Origin: JAKPAM01 sp047601745
Lineage (GTDB): Bacteria; Pseudomonadota; Gammaproteobacteria; Burkholderiales; Burkholderiaceae_E
Direction: 5' to 3'
Length of the DNA stretch: 64,000 nt
Assembly: GCA_047601745.1 (NCBI GenBank)
Contig: JASGIS010000001.1
Coordinates: 2,666,001-2,730,000, forward strand
In this document: piece by piece, positions 48,385 through 57,024 of the stretch
Numbering within the stretch: the stretch's first letter is position 1
Layout: every line of letters starts with the position of its first letter
Translations under genes and position numbers: made by a program
Notes under the pieces: model-generated
What the model was told of the DNA's origin: nothing
Databases searched by the model: none
The model's input: only the letters and a program-made list of their open reading frames with translations

Positions 48385-49608
48385 ATGACGCAGACCTCGT
48401 CGGGCGCGGGCCCGTTCCTGCTCGTGCTCAACTGCGGTTCGTCGAGCATCAAGTTCGGCGTTTTCGAAGCGCGTCCCGGCGCGCCGCTGTCGCGCGAGCC
48501 CGCGTGGAACGGCAAGGTGCAAGGCATCGGCGGCCCGAATCCCGATTTCGGCGCGGCCGGCGTCGCCGTGGCGCCGGTGACGCTCGACGGCGGCGATCCT
48601 TATCGCGCGGCATTGGGCATCATCCGCGAACGCGCGCTGGCCTGGCTGGCCGGTCGGCCGCTGGCGGCGGTCGCGCATCGCGTCGTGCACGGCGGCAGCA
48701 AGTACTTCGAGCCGACCCGGATCGACGCGCAGGTGCTCGACGACCTGCGCAGCTACATACCGCTCGCGCCGCTGCATCAGCCGTTCGCGCTCGATGCGAT
48801 CGAGATCCTGCTGGCCGAGCGGCCCGACCTGCCGCAGGTCGCGTGCTTCGATACCGGCTTCCATCATTCGCTGCCCAAGCTCGAGCAGATGCTGCCGCTG
48901 CCTTATTCGGCATGGGAGCGCGGACTGCGGCGCTACGGCTTTCACGGCCTGTCGTACGACTATATCGCCATGGCGCTGGCCGAGCGGCACGGCCGCGACG
49001 AAGCGCTGCGCGCGCGCACGATCGTCGCGCACCTGGGCAGCGGCGCCAGCTTGTGCGCGATGCGCGAGCTGCGCAGCGTCGGCACGACGATGGGGTTTTC
49101 GGCGCTCGACGGACTGATGATGGGCACGCGCACCGGGGCGCTGGATCCGGGCGCCGTCCTGTACCTGATGCAGATCGAGAAGCTCAGCCTCGAGCAGGTC
49201 GGCCACATCCTGTATCACGAGTCGGGCCTGCTCGGCGTGTCGGGATTGTCGAGCGATCCGCGCGTGCTGCTCGCGCACGAAACGCTGGATGACGACGTCG
49301 GCGAGCGGGCGCGGCTCGCACTGCAGTTGTACGTGCGCCGCATCGTCCGCGAGATCGGTGCGCTGACGGCGGTGCTGGGCGGGCTCGACCGGCTGGTCTT
49401 CACCGCCGGCATCGGCGAGCACAGCGCGGTGATCCGGGAGCGGGTGTGCGAGGCGCTCGGCTGGCTCGGCATGCGGATCGACGCGGCGGCCAACGCCGCC
49501 GATGCGCCGCGGATCTCGACCGGCGACAGCCGCGTCGACGTCGGCGTCGAGCCGACCAACGAGGAATGGGTCGCGGCGTCGAGCGCGAGGCGGCTGCTCG
49601 GCGCTTAG
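48385..49608 (+). CDS. ackA: Acetate kinase (acyl phosphate kinase)
   Basis: A 407-residue member of the ASKHA fold. LVLNCGSSSIKFGVFE (residues 12-27) is the N-terminal signature. The second signature is seen as VAHRVVHGGSKYFEPTRI (about 92). The nucleotide and phosphate parts are FHHSLPKLEQMLPLPY, IVAHLGSGASLCAM, TMGFSALDGLMMGTRTGALDPG and LVFTAGIGEHSAVIRERV. An AAGGAGA ribosome-binding site precedes ATG 48385. Paired with the MaoC-Pta fusion it would complete acyl-CoA to acid plus ATP; acetate, propionate or butyrate cannot be told apart by eye. Confidence 0.93.
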   Translation: MTQTSSGAGPFLLVLNCGSSSIKFGVFEARPGAPLSREPAWNGKVQGIGGPNPDFGAAGVAVAPVTLDGGDPYRAALGIIRERALAWLAGRPLAAVAHRVVHGGSKYFEPTRIDAQVLDDLRSYIPLAPLHQPFALDAIEILLAERPDLPQVACFDTGFHHSLPKLEQMLPLPYSAWERGLRRYGFHGLSYDYIAMALAERHGRDEALRARTIVAHLGSGASLCAMRELRSVGTTMGFSALDGLMMGTRTGALDPGAVLYLMQIEKLSLEQVGHILYHESGLLGVSGLSSDPRVLLAHETLDDDVGERARLALQLYVRRIVREIGALTAVLGGLDRLVFTAGIGEHSAVIRERVCEALGWLGMRIDAAANAADAPRISTGDSRVDVGVEPTNEEWVAASSARRLLGA

Positions 49609-49669
49609 CGCCTGGCGCCGCACGTCGAAGGTCGAACGTTGAACGTCGGCCCGGCTAGCGCGGCGAGCG

Positions 49670-50287
49670 CTAGCCGATGCCGCGCTGCTGGAGCACCTGC
49701 ATCAGCAGCGACAGGCGCAGCAGCGGGTCGTCGAGCTCCATCAGCTTCTGGCGCGCACCGATGGGCAGCGGCAGCAGTTCGCACAGCCGGTTGCCGACCC
49801 AGCTCGCCGAATCGAGTTCGTGCGGCTCGGCGATCGGACGCGCGATCGGCGGGATGTCGCGCGCGGCTAGTTCGCCGATCAGCCGTTCGAGCAGCTTGAC
49901 GCAGGGAGCGTACTCGGCCGGCACCGGCAGGTCGGGGTCGGGATCGAGGGTCTCGATCCGCGCGCGGATCAATCCATCGCGTTGCACGCTGCGTTCGAGC
50001 ACGCGCGCGCGCTGGCCGCCGATCGCCCGGATCATCAGCACGCCGGGCTGCTGCATGTCCCATTCGGTGATCCGCGCCAGGCAGCCGACGGCATCGTGTT
50101 CGGCCGGTTCGCCGACTTCGCTGCCGTGGGTGATCCGGCACACGATGAACGGGCTGTCGTTGCGCAGGCATTCGCGCACCATGTCGATATAGCGCGTCTC
50201 GAACACCTTCAGCGGCAGCACGCCGGACGGGAACAGGACCGTGCCGAGCGCGAAGACGGGCGTCGTGGCGGCGGACTGAGGCGGCAT
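49670..50287 (-). CDS. Lon N-terminal (LON substrate-binding) domain protein
   Basis: A 205-residue protein made only of the LON substrate-recognition domain (PUA-like beta fold plus helical part): VFALGTVLFPSGVLPLKVFETRYIDMVRECL at residues 11-41, DAVGCLARITEWDMQQPGVLMIRAIGGQRARV and the C-terminal helices from LCELLPLPIGARQKLMELDDPLLRL. The ATPase and protease parts of Lon are absent, as usual in this stand-alone family. The role is unknown, probably as adaptor or binding protein. It ends the leftward cluster headed by rpoN, 40 bp after rapZ. Confidence 0.9.
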   Translation of the reverse strand: MPPQSAATTPVFALGTVLFPSGVLPLKVFETRYIDMVRECLRNDSPFIVCRITHGSEVGEPAEHDAVGCLARITEWDMQQPGVLMIRAIGGQRARVLERSVQRDGLIRARIETLDPDPDLPVPAEYAPCVKLLERLIGELAARDIPPIARPIAEPHELDSASWVGNRLCELLPLPIGARQKLMELDDPLLRLSLLMQVLQQRGIG

Positions 50288-50327
50288 CGGCGTTCCCTGC
50301 TGGCGTCCTGGAGCCGGTCCGTCGCGC

Positions 50328-51206
50328 TCAGTGCGCGACGCCGGACTGCTGGCGGGTCGACATCGCGCGATGGCGGACCAGCACGTGCTCGGTGCGGCGG
50401 AACCGCGCGGCGAGCTGCTCGACGCAATAGACCGAGCGATGCTGGCCGCCGGTGCAGCCGATCGCCACCGTCAGATAGCTGCGGTTCTCCTGCACGTAGC
50501 AGGGCAGCCAGTCGTTCAGGAAGCGCGCGATGTCGTCGATCATCTTGCCGACCGAAGGGATCTGGGACAGGAACCGGGCCACCGGCTCGTCCATGCCGCT
50601 GAGCGGGCGCAGCGTCGCGTCGTAGAACGGGTTCGGCAGGCAGCGCACGTCGAACACCAGGTCGGCGTTCAACGGCACGCCGTGCTTGAACGCGAACGAT
50701 TCGAACAGCAGCGTCAACGGTGCCCGTTCGCTGCCGACGACGTCGCGCACCCATGCGCGCAGCACGTTCGGATGCAGGCCCGTCGTATCGATGCCGACGC
50801 CCAGGTCCTGCATCGGCGCCATCAGTTCGCGTTCGCGTTCGATCGCTTCCTCGAGCGTCAGCTCGCGCCCGTTGCGATCGGCGATCGACATCGGATGGCG
50901 GCGGCGCGTCTCCGAGTAGCGCTGGACCAGCGCAGCGCTGCCGGCGTTCAGGAACAGCACCTTGACGTCGTGGCCCTCGCTGGCGAGCGCGGCGGCTTCG
51001 GCGCGCAGGTCGGGCCCGTGGCTGCCGCTGCGCGCATCGATCGAGACCGCGACCCGATCATGTCCGTGCTCGATCTGGTTGCGGATGACCTCGCGCAGGA
51101 ATTCGGCCGGCAGGTTGTCGATGCAGTAATAGCCATCGTCCTCGAGCACCTTGATCGCGATCGATTTGCCGGAGCCCGAGATGCCGGTGATCAGTACGAC
51201 TTTCAT
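50328..51206 (-). CDS. rapZ: RNase adapter protein RapZ
   Basis: A 292-residue P-loop protein. Walker A GISGSGKSIA is at residues 8-17, DNLPAEFLREVI near 31-42, and the C-terminal domain has IGCTGGQHRSVYCVEQLA (about 250-268), the RNA- and amino-sugar-binding part. In enterobacteria RapZ brings RNase E to the small RNA GlmZ and senses glucosamine 6-phosphate; in this order no glmZ is evident. It overlaps hprK by 4 bp, the standard betaproteobacterial arrangement. Confidence 0.96.
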   Translation of the reverse strand: MKVVLITGISGSGKSIAIKVLEDDGYYCIDNLPAEFLREVIRNQIEHGHDRVAVSIDARSGSHGPDLRAEAAALASEGHDVKVLFLNAGSAALVQRYSETRRRHPMSIADRNGRELTLEEAIERERELMAPMQDLGVGIDTTGLHPNVLRAWVRDVVGSERAPLTLLFESFAFKHGVPLNADLVFDVRCLPNPFYDATLRPLSGMDEPVARFLSQIPSVGKMIDDIARFLNDWLPCYVQENRSYLTVAIGCTGGQHRSVYCVEQLAARFRRTEHVLVRHRAMSTRQQSGVAH

Positions 51207-52126
51207 GACTGGGATTGGATGATCCGGTGTTGGCGTTCGACGAACTCGCTGGTGGTGTCGATGCCGCGCAGTTGCAGCACCGTGCTGCGCACGGCCGCCT
51301 CGGTCAGCACCGCGAGGTTGCGGCCGGCCGCGACCGGAATCACGACCTTGCGGATCGGCACTTCGAGCACGCTCTGCGTCAGCGCTTCGAGCGGCAGCCG
51401 TTGGTATTCATTCTCCATCGTACTGCGCCGGACCAGGTGGACGATCAGCCGCAGCTTCATCTTGCGGCGCACGGCGGTCTCGCCGAAGATCGTGCGGATG
51501 TCGAGCAGGCCCAGGCCGCGGACCTCGAGCAGGTTCTGCAGCAGCGGCGGGCAGCGGCCCTCGATCGCTTCGGGCGCGATCCGCGTGAACTCGACGACGT
51601 CGTCGGCGACCAGCCCGTGGCCGCGGCTGATCAGTTCGAGGCCCAGTTCGCTCTTGCCCAGGCCGGACTCGCCGGAGATCAGCACGCCCATTCCCAGCAC
51701 GTCCATCAGCACGCCGTGCATCTCGCAGGTCTCGGCCGTGGTGCGGGACAGCCAGTCGCGCAGCCGGTCGATGACGCGCGCGGCCGGCAACGGCGTGCAC
51801 AGCAGCGGCAGGTCGACCTGGTTGCAGCGGTTGATCATCGCTTCGGACGGCTGGTGTCCGTCGGCGATGATGATCGCGGGGGGCTTGCCCGACAGCATCT
51901 CGTCGATTGCCGCGGTGCGCCGCGCGTCGACGAGTCGCTGGTAGTAGACGGTTTCTTCATGCCCGAACACGTGGATCCGGTTCGGGTGGATCAGGTTCAG
52001 GTGACCGACGAGATCGGCGGGTTCACGCGACGGGAGCTCCTTGCCGCCGCCGTTCTTGCCGGCGGTCCAGCTGAGCATCAGGGTTTCGCGGTTGGCCTCG
52101 ACGAGTTGCTGGACGGTAATTGGCAT
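51203..52126 (-). CDS. hprK: HPr kinase/phosphorylase
   Basis: A 307-residue enzyme that phosphorylates and dephosphorylates HPr on Ser46. The catalytic domain has the P-loop GVLISGESGLGKSELGLELI (about residues 148-167) followed by GHGLVADDVVEF and the family signature LEVRGLGLLDIRTIFGETAV (about 205-224). The N-terminal domain is NHPNRIHVFG-like and less conserved. Proteobacterial HprK in this cluster regulates the PTS-Ntr branch rather than classic catabolite repression. It overlaps rapZ by 4 bp and follows ptsN. Confidence 0.96.
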   Translation of the reverse strand: MPITVQQLVEANRETLMLSWTAGKNGGGKELPSREPADLVGHLNLIHPNRIHVFGHEETVYYQRLVDARRTAAIDEMLSGKPPAIIIADGHQPSEAMINRCNQVDLPLLCTPLPAARVIDRLRDWLSRTTAETCEMHGVLMDVLGMGVLISGESGLGKSELGLELISRGHGLVADDVVEFTRIAPEAIEGRCPPLLQNLLEVRGLGLLDIRTIFGETAVRRKMKLRLIVHLVRRSTMENEYQRLPLEALTQSVLEVPIRKVVIPVAAGRNLAVLTEAAVRSTVLQLRGIDTTSEFVERQHRIIQSQS

Positions 52127-52162
52127 CGGCGTGTCGCGTCGCCGCCGGTGCCCGTCGACGGG

Positions 52163-52633
52163 TCAGGCTGCGGGACGGTAAGGTTCCCAGGTGGACAGTA
52201 TGCGCAGAATCTGAGCAGGATCCTCGCAGGTCGTCAAGGATTCGCGCAACGTGCGTTCGGACAGCAGCTCGGCCAGTTCGGACAACAGCTCGAGGTGCTC
52301 TTCGGTCGCGTGCTCGGGCACGAGCAGGAAGACCAGGAATTTGACCGGCAGGCCGTCCGGCGCGTCGAACGGAATCGGTTCGGTCAGCGTGATGACGGCG
52401 GCCAGCGTGTCCTTCAGGCCCTTGATCCGTCCGTGCGGGATCGCGACACCCTTGCCCAGGCCCGTCGACCCCAGCCGCTCGCGTGCGAACAGCGAATCGA
52501 AGACCTTGCTGCGCTCGACGGCATGGTTGTTTTCGAACAGCAGACCCGCCTGTTCGAACAACCGCTTCTTGCTCGTCACCGACAGGTTGACGACGACGTT
52601 CGTCGGAGGCAGGAGGCGGGCTATGTGGTTCAT
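52163..52633 (-). CDS. ptsN: PTS nitrogen regulatory protein EIIA-Ntr
   Basis: A 156-residue EIIA domain. Start MNHIARLLPPTNVVVNLSVT at 52633 fits the family length; the frame continues upstream without similarity. The phosphorylated His lies in GKGVAIPHGRIKGLKDTLA (about residue 73). EIIA-Ntr receives phosphate from PtsP-NPr and in its free form regulates potassium transport and other targets. It sits between hpf and hprK, as in other Betaproteobacteria. Confidence 0.95.
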   Translation of the reverse strand: MNHIARLLPPTNVVVNLSVTSKKRLFEQAGLLFENNHAVERSKVFDSLFARERLGSTGLGKGVAIPHGRIKGLKDTLAAVITLTEPIPFDAPDGLPVKFLVFLLVPEHATEEHLELLSELAELLSERTLRESLTTCEDPAQILRILSTWEPYRPAA

Positions 52634-52731
52634 CGGCTTGTCCTGATACGAACATGCGAGACGCATGGTCCATCGCATGAAAACCGCCGAGGCAGGACGC
52701 CTGTTCGACTGGTCCGACACGCGATCCGCAA

Positions 52732-52784
52732 ATTATAGGACGGTGGTGCGGGACGAGCGCAACATTATTGTTGCTATGCAACAA
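52732..52784 (-). promoter_or_regulatory. AT-rich promoter region of ptsN with hairpin
   Basis: On the reverse strand a perfect -10 box TATAAT lies at 52737-52732, about 100 bp before ptsN; the matching -35 is weak. Thirty bases upstream, TTGTTGCTATGCAACAA (52768-52784) is a perfect 7-bp inverted repeat with a 3-base centre. It could be a regulator site, or the end of the hpf transcript. Confidence 0.45.
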
Positions 52785-52873
52785 ATTTCACAAGCAGCCG
52801 GCACGCGAGCGTCTTGAGACTCGACGTGCCGGTGCGGCTTGGGGGTACAGCTTCTGCCGCTAATCAGAAACTG

Positions 52874-53200
52874 TCAGGAATCAGTCAGATCCGCGTGCTT
52901 GAGCGCGGTCCGGTCGTGTTCCTGTCTCTTGGTCTTGTACTTGATGACCTGTCGATCGAGCTTGTCGATCAGCGTGTCGATTGCTGCGTACATGTCGGCA
53001 TCGATCGATTCGGCGAAGATCTCCTTGCCTCGTACGTGGATCGTGACTTCCGCTTTCTGCTCGAGTTTCTCTACCGACAGCAGTGCGCTGACGTCGATGA
53101 CCTGCTCGAAGTGGCGCGTGACGCGCTCGAGCTTCTGGATCAGGTAGTTGCGGATGGCGGGAGTGACTTCGACATGATGACCGCTGATGGAAAGATTCAT
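52874..53200 (-). CDS. hpf: Ribosome hibernation-promoting factor (short HPF/YfiA type)
   Basis: A 108-residue protein. Start MNLSISGHHVEVTPAIRNYL at 53200 has the usual distance from the AGGAG-like site; an ATG six codons upstream is less likely. The S30AE fold is recognisable: the N-terminal strand, helix RNYLIQKLERVTRHFEQ, then VEKLEQKAEVTIHVRGKEIFAESIDADMYAAIDTLIDKLDRQV. It binds the 30S decoding region in stationary phase. It lies between rpoN and ptsN as in most proteobacteria. Confidence 0.96.
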   Translation of the reverse strand: MNLSISGHHVEVTPAIRNYLIQKLERVTRHFEQVIDVSALLSVEKLEQKAEVTIHVRGKEIFAESIDADMYAAIDTLIDKLDRQVIKYKTKRQEHDRTALKHADLTDS

Positions 53201-53254
53201 CCTTTGCTCCTGTTGCACTGCCGTCCTTAGCGTGACGGCAAATCGACGGGATTG

Positions 53255-53272
53255 GCTTGACCGCGGTCAAGC
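53255..53272. promoter_or_regulatory. 18-bp perfect palindrome between rpoN and hpf
   Basis: GCTTGACCGCGGTCAAGC is self-complementary over its full length. It lies 55 bp upstream of the hpf start and 58 bp after the rpoN stop. Absence of a loop and a T-tract argues against a terminator; a dimeric regulator site at the hpf promoter is the better guess. Confidence 0.5.
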
Positions 53273-53329
53273 GGCCGCGACGAGCGGGCGGTTGTCTCGG
53301 GGGATGCCCAGGACAGGAGGTCGGCGGAT

Positions 53330-54865
53330 CTACAGCGCCTTGCGTTGGGCGACGGCGGGAATGCGCAGCCCCTCGCGGTATTTCGCGACCGTGCGTCGGG
53401 CAACCATGATGCCCTGCTCGCCGAGCAATTCGGCTATGTGGCTATCGGACAGTGGGCTTCGTGCATCCTCCGCTTGAATGAGTTGTTTGATCAATTCACG
53501 GATGGCGGTGCTCGACGCCGCGCCGCCAGAATCAGTGGCGACGTGGCTGCCGAAGAAATACTTGAGCTCGAAGGTGCCGAACGGCGTCAGCATGAACTTT
53601 TGCGTCGTCACGCGCGAGACCGTCGATTCGTGCAGGCCGATCGAGTCGGCGATCTCGCGCAGCACCAGCGGCCGCATTGCGACCGCGCCGTGCGAGAAGA
53701 ACGCGCGCTGGCGGTCGACGATCGCCTGGGCCACGCGCAGGATCGTGTCGAAGCGCTGCTGGACGTTCTTGATCAGCCAGCGCGCTTCCTGCAACTGGCC
53801 GGACAGCGCCGTGTTGCCGCCGCGATTGCGCTTGAGGATCTGCGCGTACATGTCGTTGATCCGCAGCTTCGGCATCACGTCGCGGTTGAGCACCGCCTGC
53901 CAGTTGCCGTCGATCCGCTTGACCAGCACGTCGGGGACGACGTACGTCGGCGCCTCGGAAGAGAACGCCGAGCCGGGGCGGGGGCTCAGCGAGCGGACCA
54001 GCGCCTGCGCGGCGCGCAGTTCGTCGTCGCTGCAGCGCAATGCGCGCTTGATCTTGCCGAAATCACGGCTGGCCAGTTCGGACAGGTATCCGCCCACCAG
54101 CGTGCGAGCCAGGTCCAGAGCCTCTGGCGGCGACGTCGACGCATGTTGAATTTCGTTCAACTGCAACATCAGACATTCGGCCACGTTGCGGGCGCCGACC
54201 CCGGGTGGATCGAAGCTCTGCAACAGTTTGAGGGCGCCGGAAATCGACTGAGGATCGATGTCCAGCTCTTCGGGCAGCAGCGCCGCGAACTCCTCCAGTT
54301 CGAGTCCAAGGTAGCCGTCCTGGTTCACTTCGTCAATCAGTATCGTGACGAGCGCGCGGTCTTGCGGGCTGCACTGCGTCGACGCCAACTGGCTCATCAG
54401 GTGGTCGCGCAGCGAGCCGGCCGAGGCGGCGATCTGCGGATAGCTGCGTTCGTCGTCGTTGCGCTCGCCGCTGCCGCTGCCGTGGCCGAACTCGTCGCCG
54501 AAGCCGCCGCCGTCGCGATCCCAATCCGCCGACGAATCGGCGTCGCCGGCCGTCGACTCCCGGTCGACGCCCTCGCTGCCGGCGCCGGGGGCGGCGTCGC
54601 CGCCGGCGTCCGAACCATTGAAATCGCCGGTGTCGGCGCCGCCGGCGGCCGGACCGGCGGCCGATTCGAGGCCGCCGTTCGGCGCGATCCGCGCATAGAC
54701 GTCCAGCGGATCGTCGAGTCGCTCCAGCAGCGGGTTGTCAGCCAGCGCGGTCTCGAGTTCCTGGTTCAGTTCGAGCGTGGACAGTTGCAGCAGTCGGATC
54801 GATTGCTGCAACTGCGGCGTCAGGGCCAGGTGTTGGCTGAGCTTTAACTGGAGAGATGGTTTCAT
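53330..54865 (-). CDS. rpoN: RNA polymerase sigma-54 factor
   Basis: A 511-residue sigma-54. Region I at the N-terminus is MKPSLQLKLSQHLALTPQLQQ with the activator-interacting Gln/Leu pattern. A ~110-residue acidic, Gly-rich region II (residues ~58-150) is longer than in enterics. The core-binding domain follows (LMSQLASTQCSPQDRALVTILIDEVNQDGYL onward), then the helix-turn-helix (HESTVSRVTTQKFML) and the RpoN box ARRTVAKYREGLRIP near the C-terminus. It directs transcription from -24/-12 promoters. It is downstream of lptB, as usual. Confidence 0.97.
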   Translation of the reverse strand: MKPSLQLKLSQHLALTPQLQQSIRLLQLSTLELNQELETALADNPLLERLDDPLDVYARIAPNGGLESAAGPAAGGADTGDFNGSDAGGDAAPGAGSEGVDRESTAGDADSSADWDRDGGGFGDEFGHGSGSGERNDDERSYPQIAASAGSLRDHLMSQLASTQCSPQDRALVTILIDEVNQDGYLGLELEEFAALLPEELDIDPQSISGALKLLQSFDPPGVGARNVAECLMLQLNEIQHASTSPPEALDLARTLVGGYLSELASRDFGKIKRALRCSDDELRAAQALVRSLSPRPGSAFSSEAPTYVVPDVLVKRIDGNWQAVLNRDVMPKLRINDMYAQILKRNRGGNTALSGQLQEARWLIKNVQQRFDTILRVAQAIVDRQRAFFSHGAVAMRPLVLREIADSIGLHESTVSRVTTQKFMLTPFGTFELKYFFGSHVATDSGGAASSTAIRELIKQLIQAEDARSPLSDSHIAELLGEQGIMVARRTVAKYREGLRIPAVAQRKAL

Positions 54866-54925
54866 TCAACGATTCGCTTCGGTGTCGCCGGCCCGGGGAT
54901 CGCGGGCCGCGTCGCCGGCGAATCG

Positions 54926-55756
54926 TCACATCCGGAAGTGCTCGCCGAGATAGACGCGGCGCACGCTTTCGTCGTGGACGATTTCGTCCGGTCGGCCGGA
55001 AGCAAGAACAGTACCAGCATTGATGATATAGGCGCGATCACAAATGCCAAGGGTTTCCCGAACGTTGTGGTCGGTAATTAGCACGCCGATCGACCGTTCC
55101 TTGAGAAACTTGACGATCCGCTGGATCTCGATGACGGCGATCGGATCGACCCCCGCGAAAGGTTCGTCGAGCAGGATGAAGCGCGGCGAACTGGCCAGCG
55201 CCCGCGCGATCTCGACGCGCCGCCGCTCGCCCCCGGACAGCGACAACGCCGGGTTCGAACGGATGTGGCCGATCTGCAGCTCGGCCAGCAGGCTGTTCAG
55301 GCGCCTGCCGGTTTCGGCCTTGGACAGCGTCTTGCCGTTAGCGTCGACCTGAAGTTCGAGTACGGCAAGGATGTTTTCCTCGACCGTCAGCTTTCGGAAG
55401 ACCGACGCTTCCTGCGGCAGGTACGACACGCCCAGCCGCGCCCGGCGATGGATCGGCAGGCGGCTGATCGGTTGCCCGTCCAGCTCGATCGTGCCGTTCT
55501 CGGCGGGGACCAGGCCGACGATCATGTAAAAGCACGTGGTCTTGCCGGCGCCGTTCGGACCCAGCAGGCCGACGACCTCGCCGCTGTGGACCTCCATCGA
55601 CACGTCCTTGACGACCTGCCGGCCGTGATAGGACTTCATCAGGTGCCGGGCCCGCAGCACGCTGTCGCCGGTCGGCGCGTCCGCGCCGTCCACCGGTGCC
55701 GCCGTTTCGCCGGCCGGCAGGGTCTGGCGGTCGCCGGCGTCGAGCCTGGCCGCCAT
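54926..55756 (-). CDS. lptB: LPS export ABC transporter ATP-binding protein
   Basis: A 276-residue ATPase of the LptB2FGC machine that extracts LPS from the inner membrane. Start ATG 55756 overlaps the lptA stop; this adds an N-terminal extension of ~35 residues to the typical 240-residue LptB (RARHLMKSYHGRQVVKDVSMEV). Walker A GPNGAGKTT (about 70), signature LSLSGGERRRVEIARALA (about 170) and Walker B FILLDEPFAGVDPIAV (about 192) are intact. It is followed by rpoN after 60 bp. Confidence 0.96.
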   Translation of the reverse strand: MAARLDAGDRQTLPAGETAAPVDGADAPTGDSVLRARHLMKSYHGRQVVKDVSMEVHSGEVVGLLGPNGAGKTTCFYMIVGLVPAENGTIELDGQPISRLPIHRRARLGVSYLPQEASVFRKLTVEENILAVLELQVDANGKTLSKAETGRRLNSLLAELQIGHIRSNPALSLSGGERRRVEIARALASSPRFILLDEPFAGVDPIAVIEIQRIVKFLKERSIGVLITDHNVRETLGICDRAYIINAGTVLASGRPDEIVHDESVRRVYLGEHFRM

Positions 55757-56415
55757 CAGGGCCGACCCTCGCCGCGCATGCCCGGCACGACGTCGAGCCG
55801 TTCGTCGGGCTTGAGCCGCTGCGGCGCCGCAGCGGGGGCGGCGGCCGGCGGCGGCGCGCCGTCGCTCTTGGGCTGGATCACGACGCGCACGCGACCGGCC
55901 GGGTTCGACGAGCTGGCCGATTGCGTGCCGCTCTCGACGGTGAAGAACTCCGACTGGCTCTGGTAGACGATGCGGTTGCCGTGCACTTCGTCGGTCACGC
56001 GATCCTTGTCGAGCTTTTTCATCGTCGCTTTCTGGTCGAGCGTGACGATCTCGGTCTTGCCGTCGTAGTCGAGCGTCAGCGCCTGACCGTCGACGTACTG
56101 GTCGACGCCGTCGCGCTTCTGGCGGAAGCTGGCGAGCCGGTTGGGATTGCCGTAGCCGGTCGCGTACTGATAGCCCTCGGGGTCCTGGCGGACGACGACG
56201 CGGTCGGCCCGCAGGATCATCGTGCCCTTGGTCAGCACGACGTTGCCGGTGAAGATGTTGATCTGCTTGAGGTCGTCGTACTGCATGCGATCGGCCTCGA
56301 CGTTGATCGGCTTGTCGCGGTCGGCCTTCTCGGCCGGGGCGACGGCCGGCCACGCGAGTGCCGCGCACAGCGCCAGCGAGCGGATCCGGTCACGACGGGC
56401 AGCGGAACTTGCCAT
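55756..56415 (-). CDS. lptA: LPS transport periplasmic protein LptA
   Basis: A 219-residue periplasmic bridge protein. The signal peptide ends near AVAPAEKADRD (about residue 30). The beta-jellyroll OstA repeat follows: INVEADRMQYDDLKQINIFTGNVVLTKGTMILRADRVVV, then VDQYVDGQALTLDYDGKTEIVTL and DEVHGNRIVYQSQSEFFTVE. The Ala/Pro-rich C-terminal tail is less conserved. It oligomerises to carry LPS from LptC to LptD. It overlaps lptB (4 bp) and lies 6 bp after lptC. Confidence 0.95.
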   Translation of the reverse strand: MASSAARRDRIRSLALCAALAWPAVAPAEKADRDKPINVEADRMQYDDLKQINIFTGNVVLTKGTMILRADRVVVRQDPEGYQYATGYGNPNRLASFRQKRDGVDQYVDGQALTLDYDGKTEIVTLDQKATMKKLDKDRVTDEVHGNRIVYQSQSEFFTVESGTQSASSSNPAGRVRVVIQPKSDGAPPPAAAPAAAPQRLKPDERLDVVPGMRGEGRP

Positions 56416-56421
56416 TTTTCT

Positions 56422-57024
56422 TCAGTTCTTCGGCCTGGGGGGCGGCGACGTCCAGCGCCCGCGCACCTGCGAGTACAGTTCGATCTGACGCGTGTCGTTG
56501 TTGAACTCCATGCCGACGCCGTCCAGTACCGACTCACCATAAGTGATGCGTACCGGCTTGTCGGTGCGGGCGATGTCCTGCTCGGTCAGCAACAGCAGGT
56601 AATCGCTCTCGACCTTCATCGGGGGGCTCTTTCCGGTGCCTGCGCGGGTCAACACGACATTATCGTACAGATGCGTCTCGACGCCGCCGGGGGTGGCCGT
56701 GCCGCGGTCCGAGCGGATCGTCACCAGCGGCTTGCTGGTGTCCAGGCTGACCAGCACCGGCTTCAGGAAATCGAGCGTGTCGTCGTCCGGGTAGTGGTTG
56801 AGCCGCGTCGCGGTCAGTTTGAACACCGGCTCGCCGCGCGGGTTCAGCCGCGTGAGCTGGAAGTCCTCGACGAAGTAGTCGGGCTCGTGCAGCTTGCGGC
56901 GCGCGCTCGAATCGCCACCCGGATGGATGGCGGTCTGCGCCAGATAGTAGGTCGTGACCGCCAGCGCCGCCAGCAGCAGTACCGAAACCCCAGCGGCCAG
57001 CCTGTCGTAGACGCGCTGTTTCAT
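56422..57024 (-). CDS. lptC: LPS export system protein LptC
   Basis: A 200-residue bitopic protein. ATG 57024 overlaps the kdsC stop and is followed directly by the single membrane segment RLAAGVSVLLLAALAVTTYYLA. The periplasmic jellyroll has PDYFVEDFQLTRLNPRGEPVFKLTATRLNHYPDDDT and ETHLYDNVVLTR. It docks on LptBFG and passes LPS to LptA. An alternative upstream start (57150) would add an Arg-rich piece within kdsC and is rejected. Confidence 0.94.
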   Translation of the reverse strand: MKQRVYDRLAAGVSVLLLAALAVTTYYLAQTAIHPGGDSSARRKLHEPDYFVEDFQLTRLNPRGEPVFKLTATRLNHYPDDDTLDFLKPVLVSLDTSKPLVTIRSDRGTATPGGVETHLYDNVVLTRAGTGKSPPMKVESDYLLLLTEQDIARTDKPVRITYGESVLDGVGMEFNNDTRQIELYSQVRGRWTSPPPRPKN

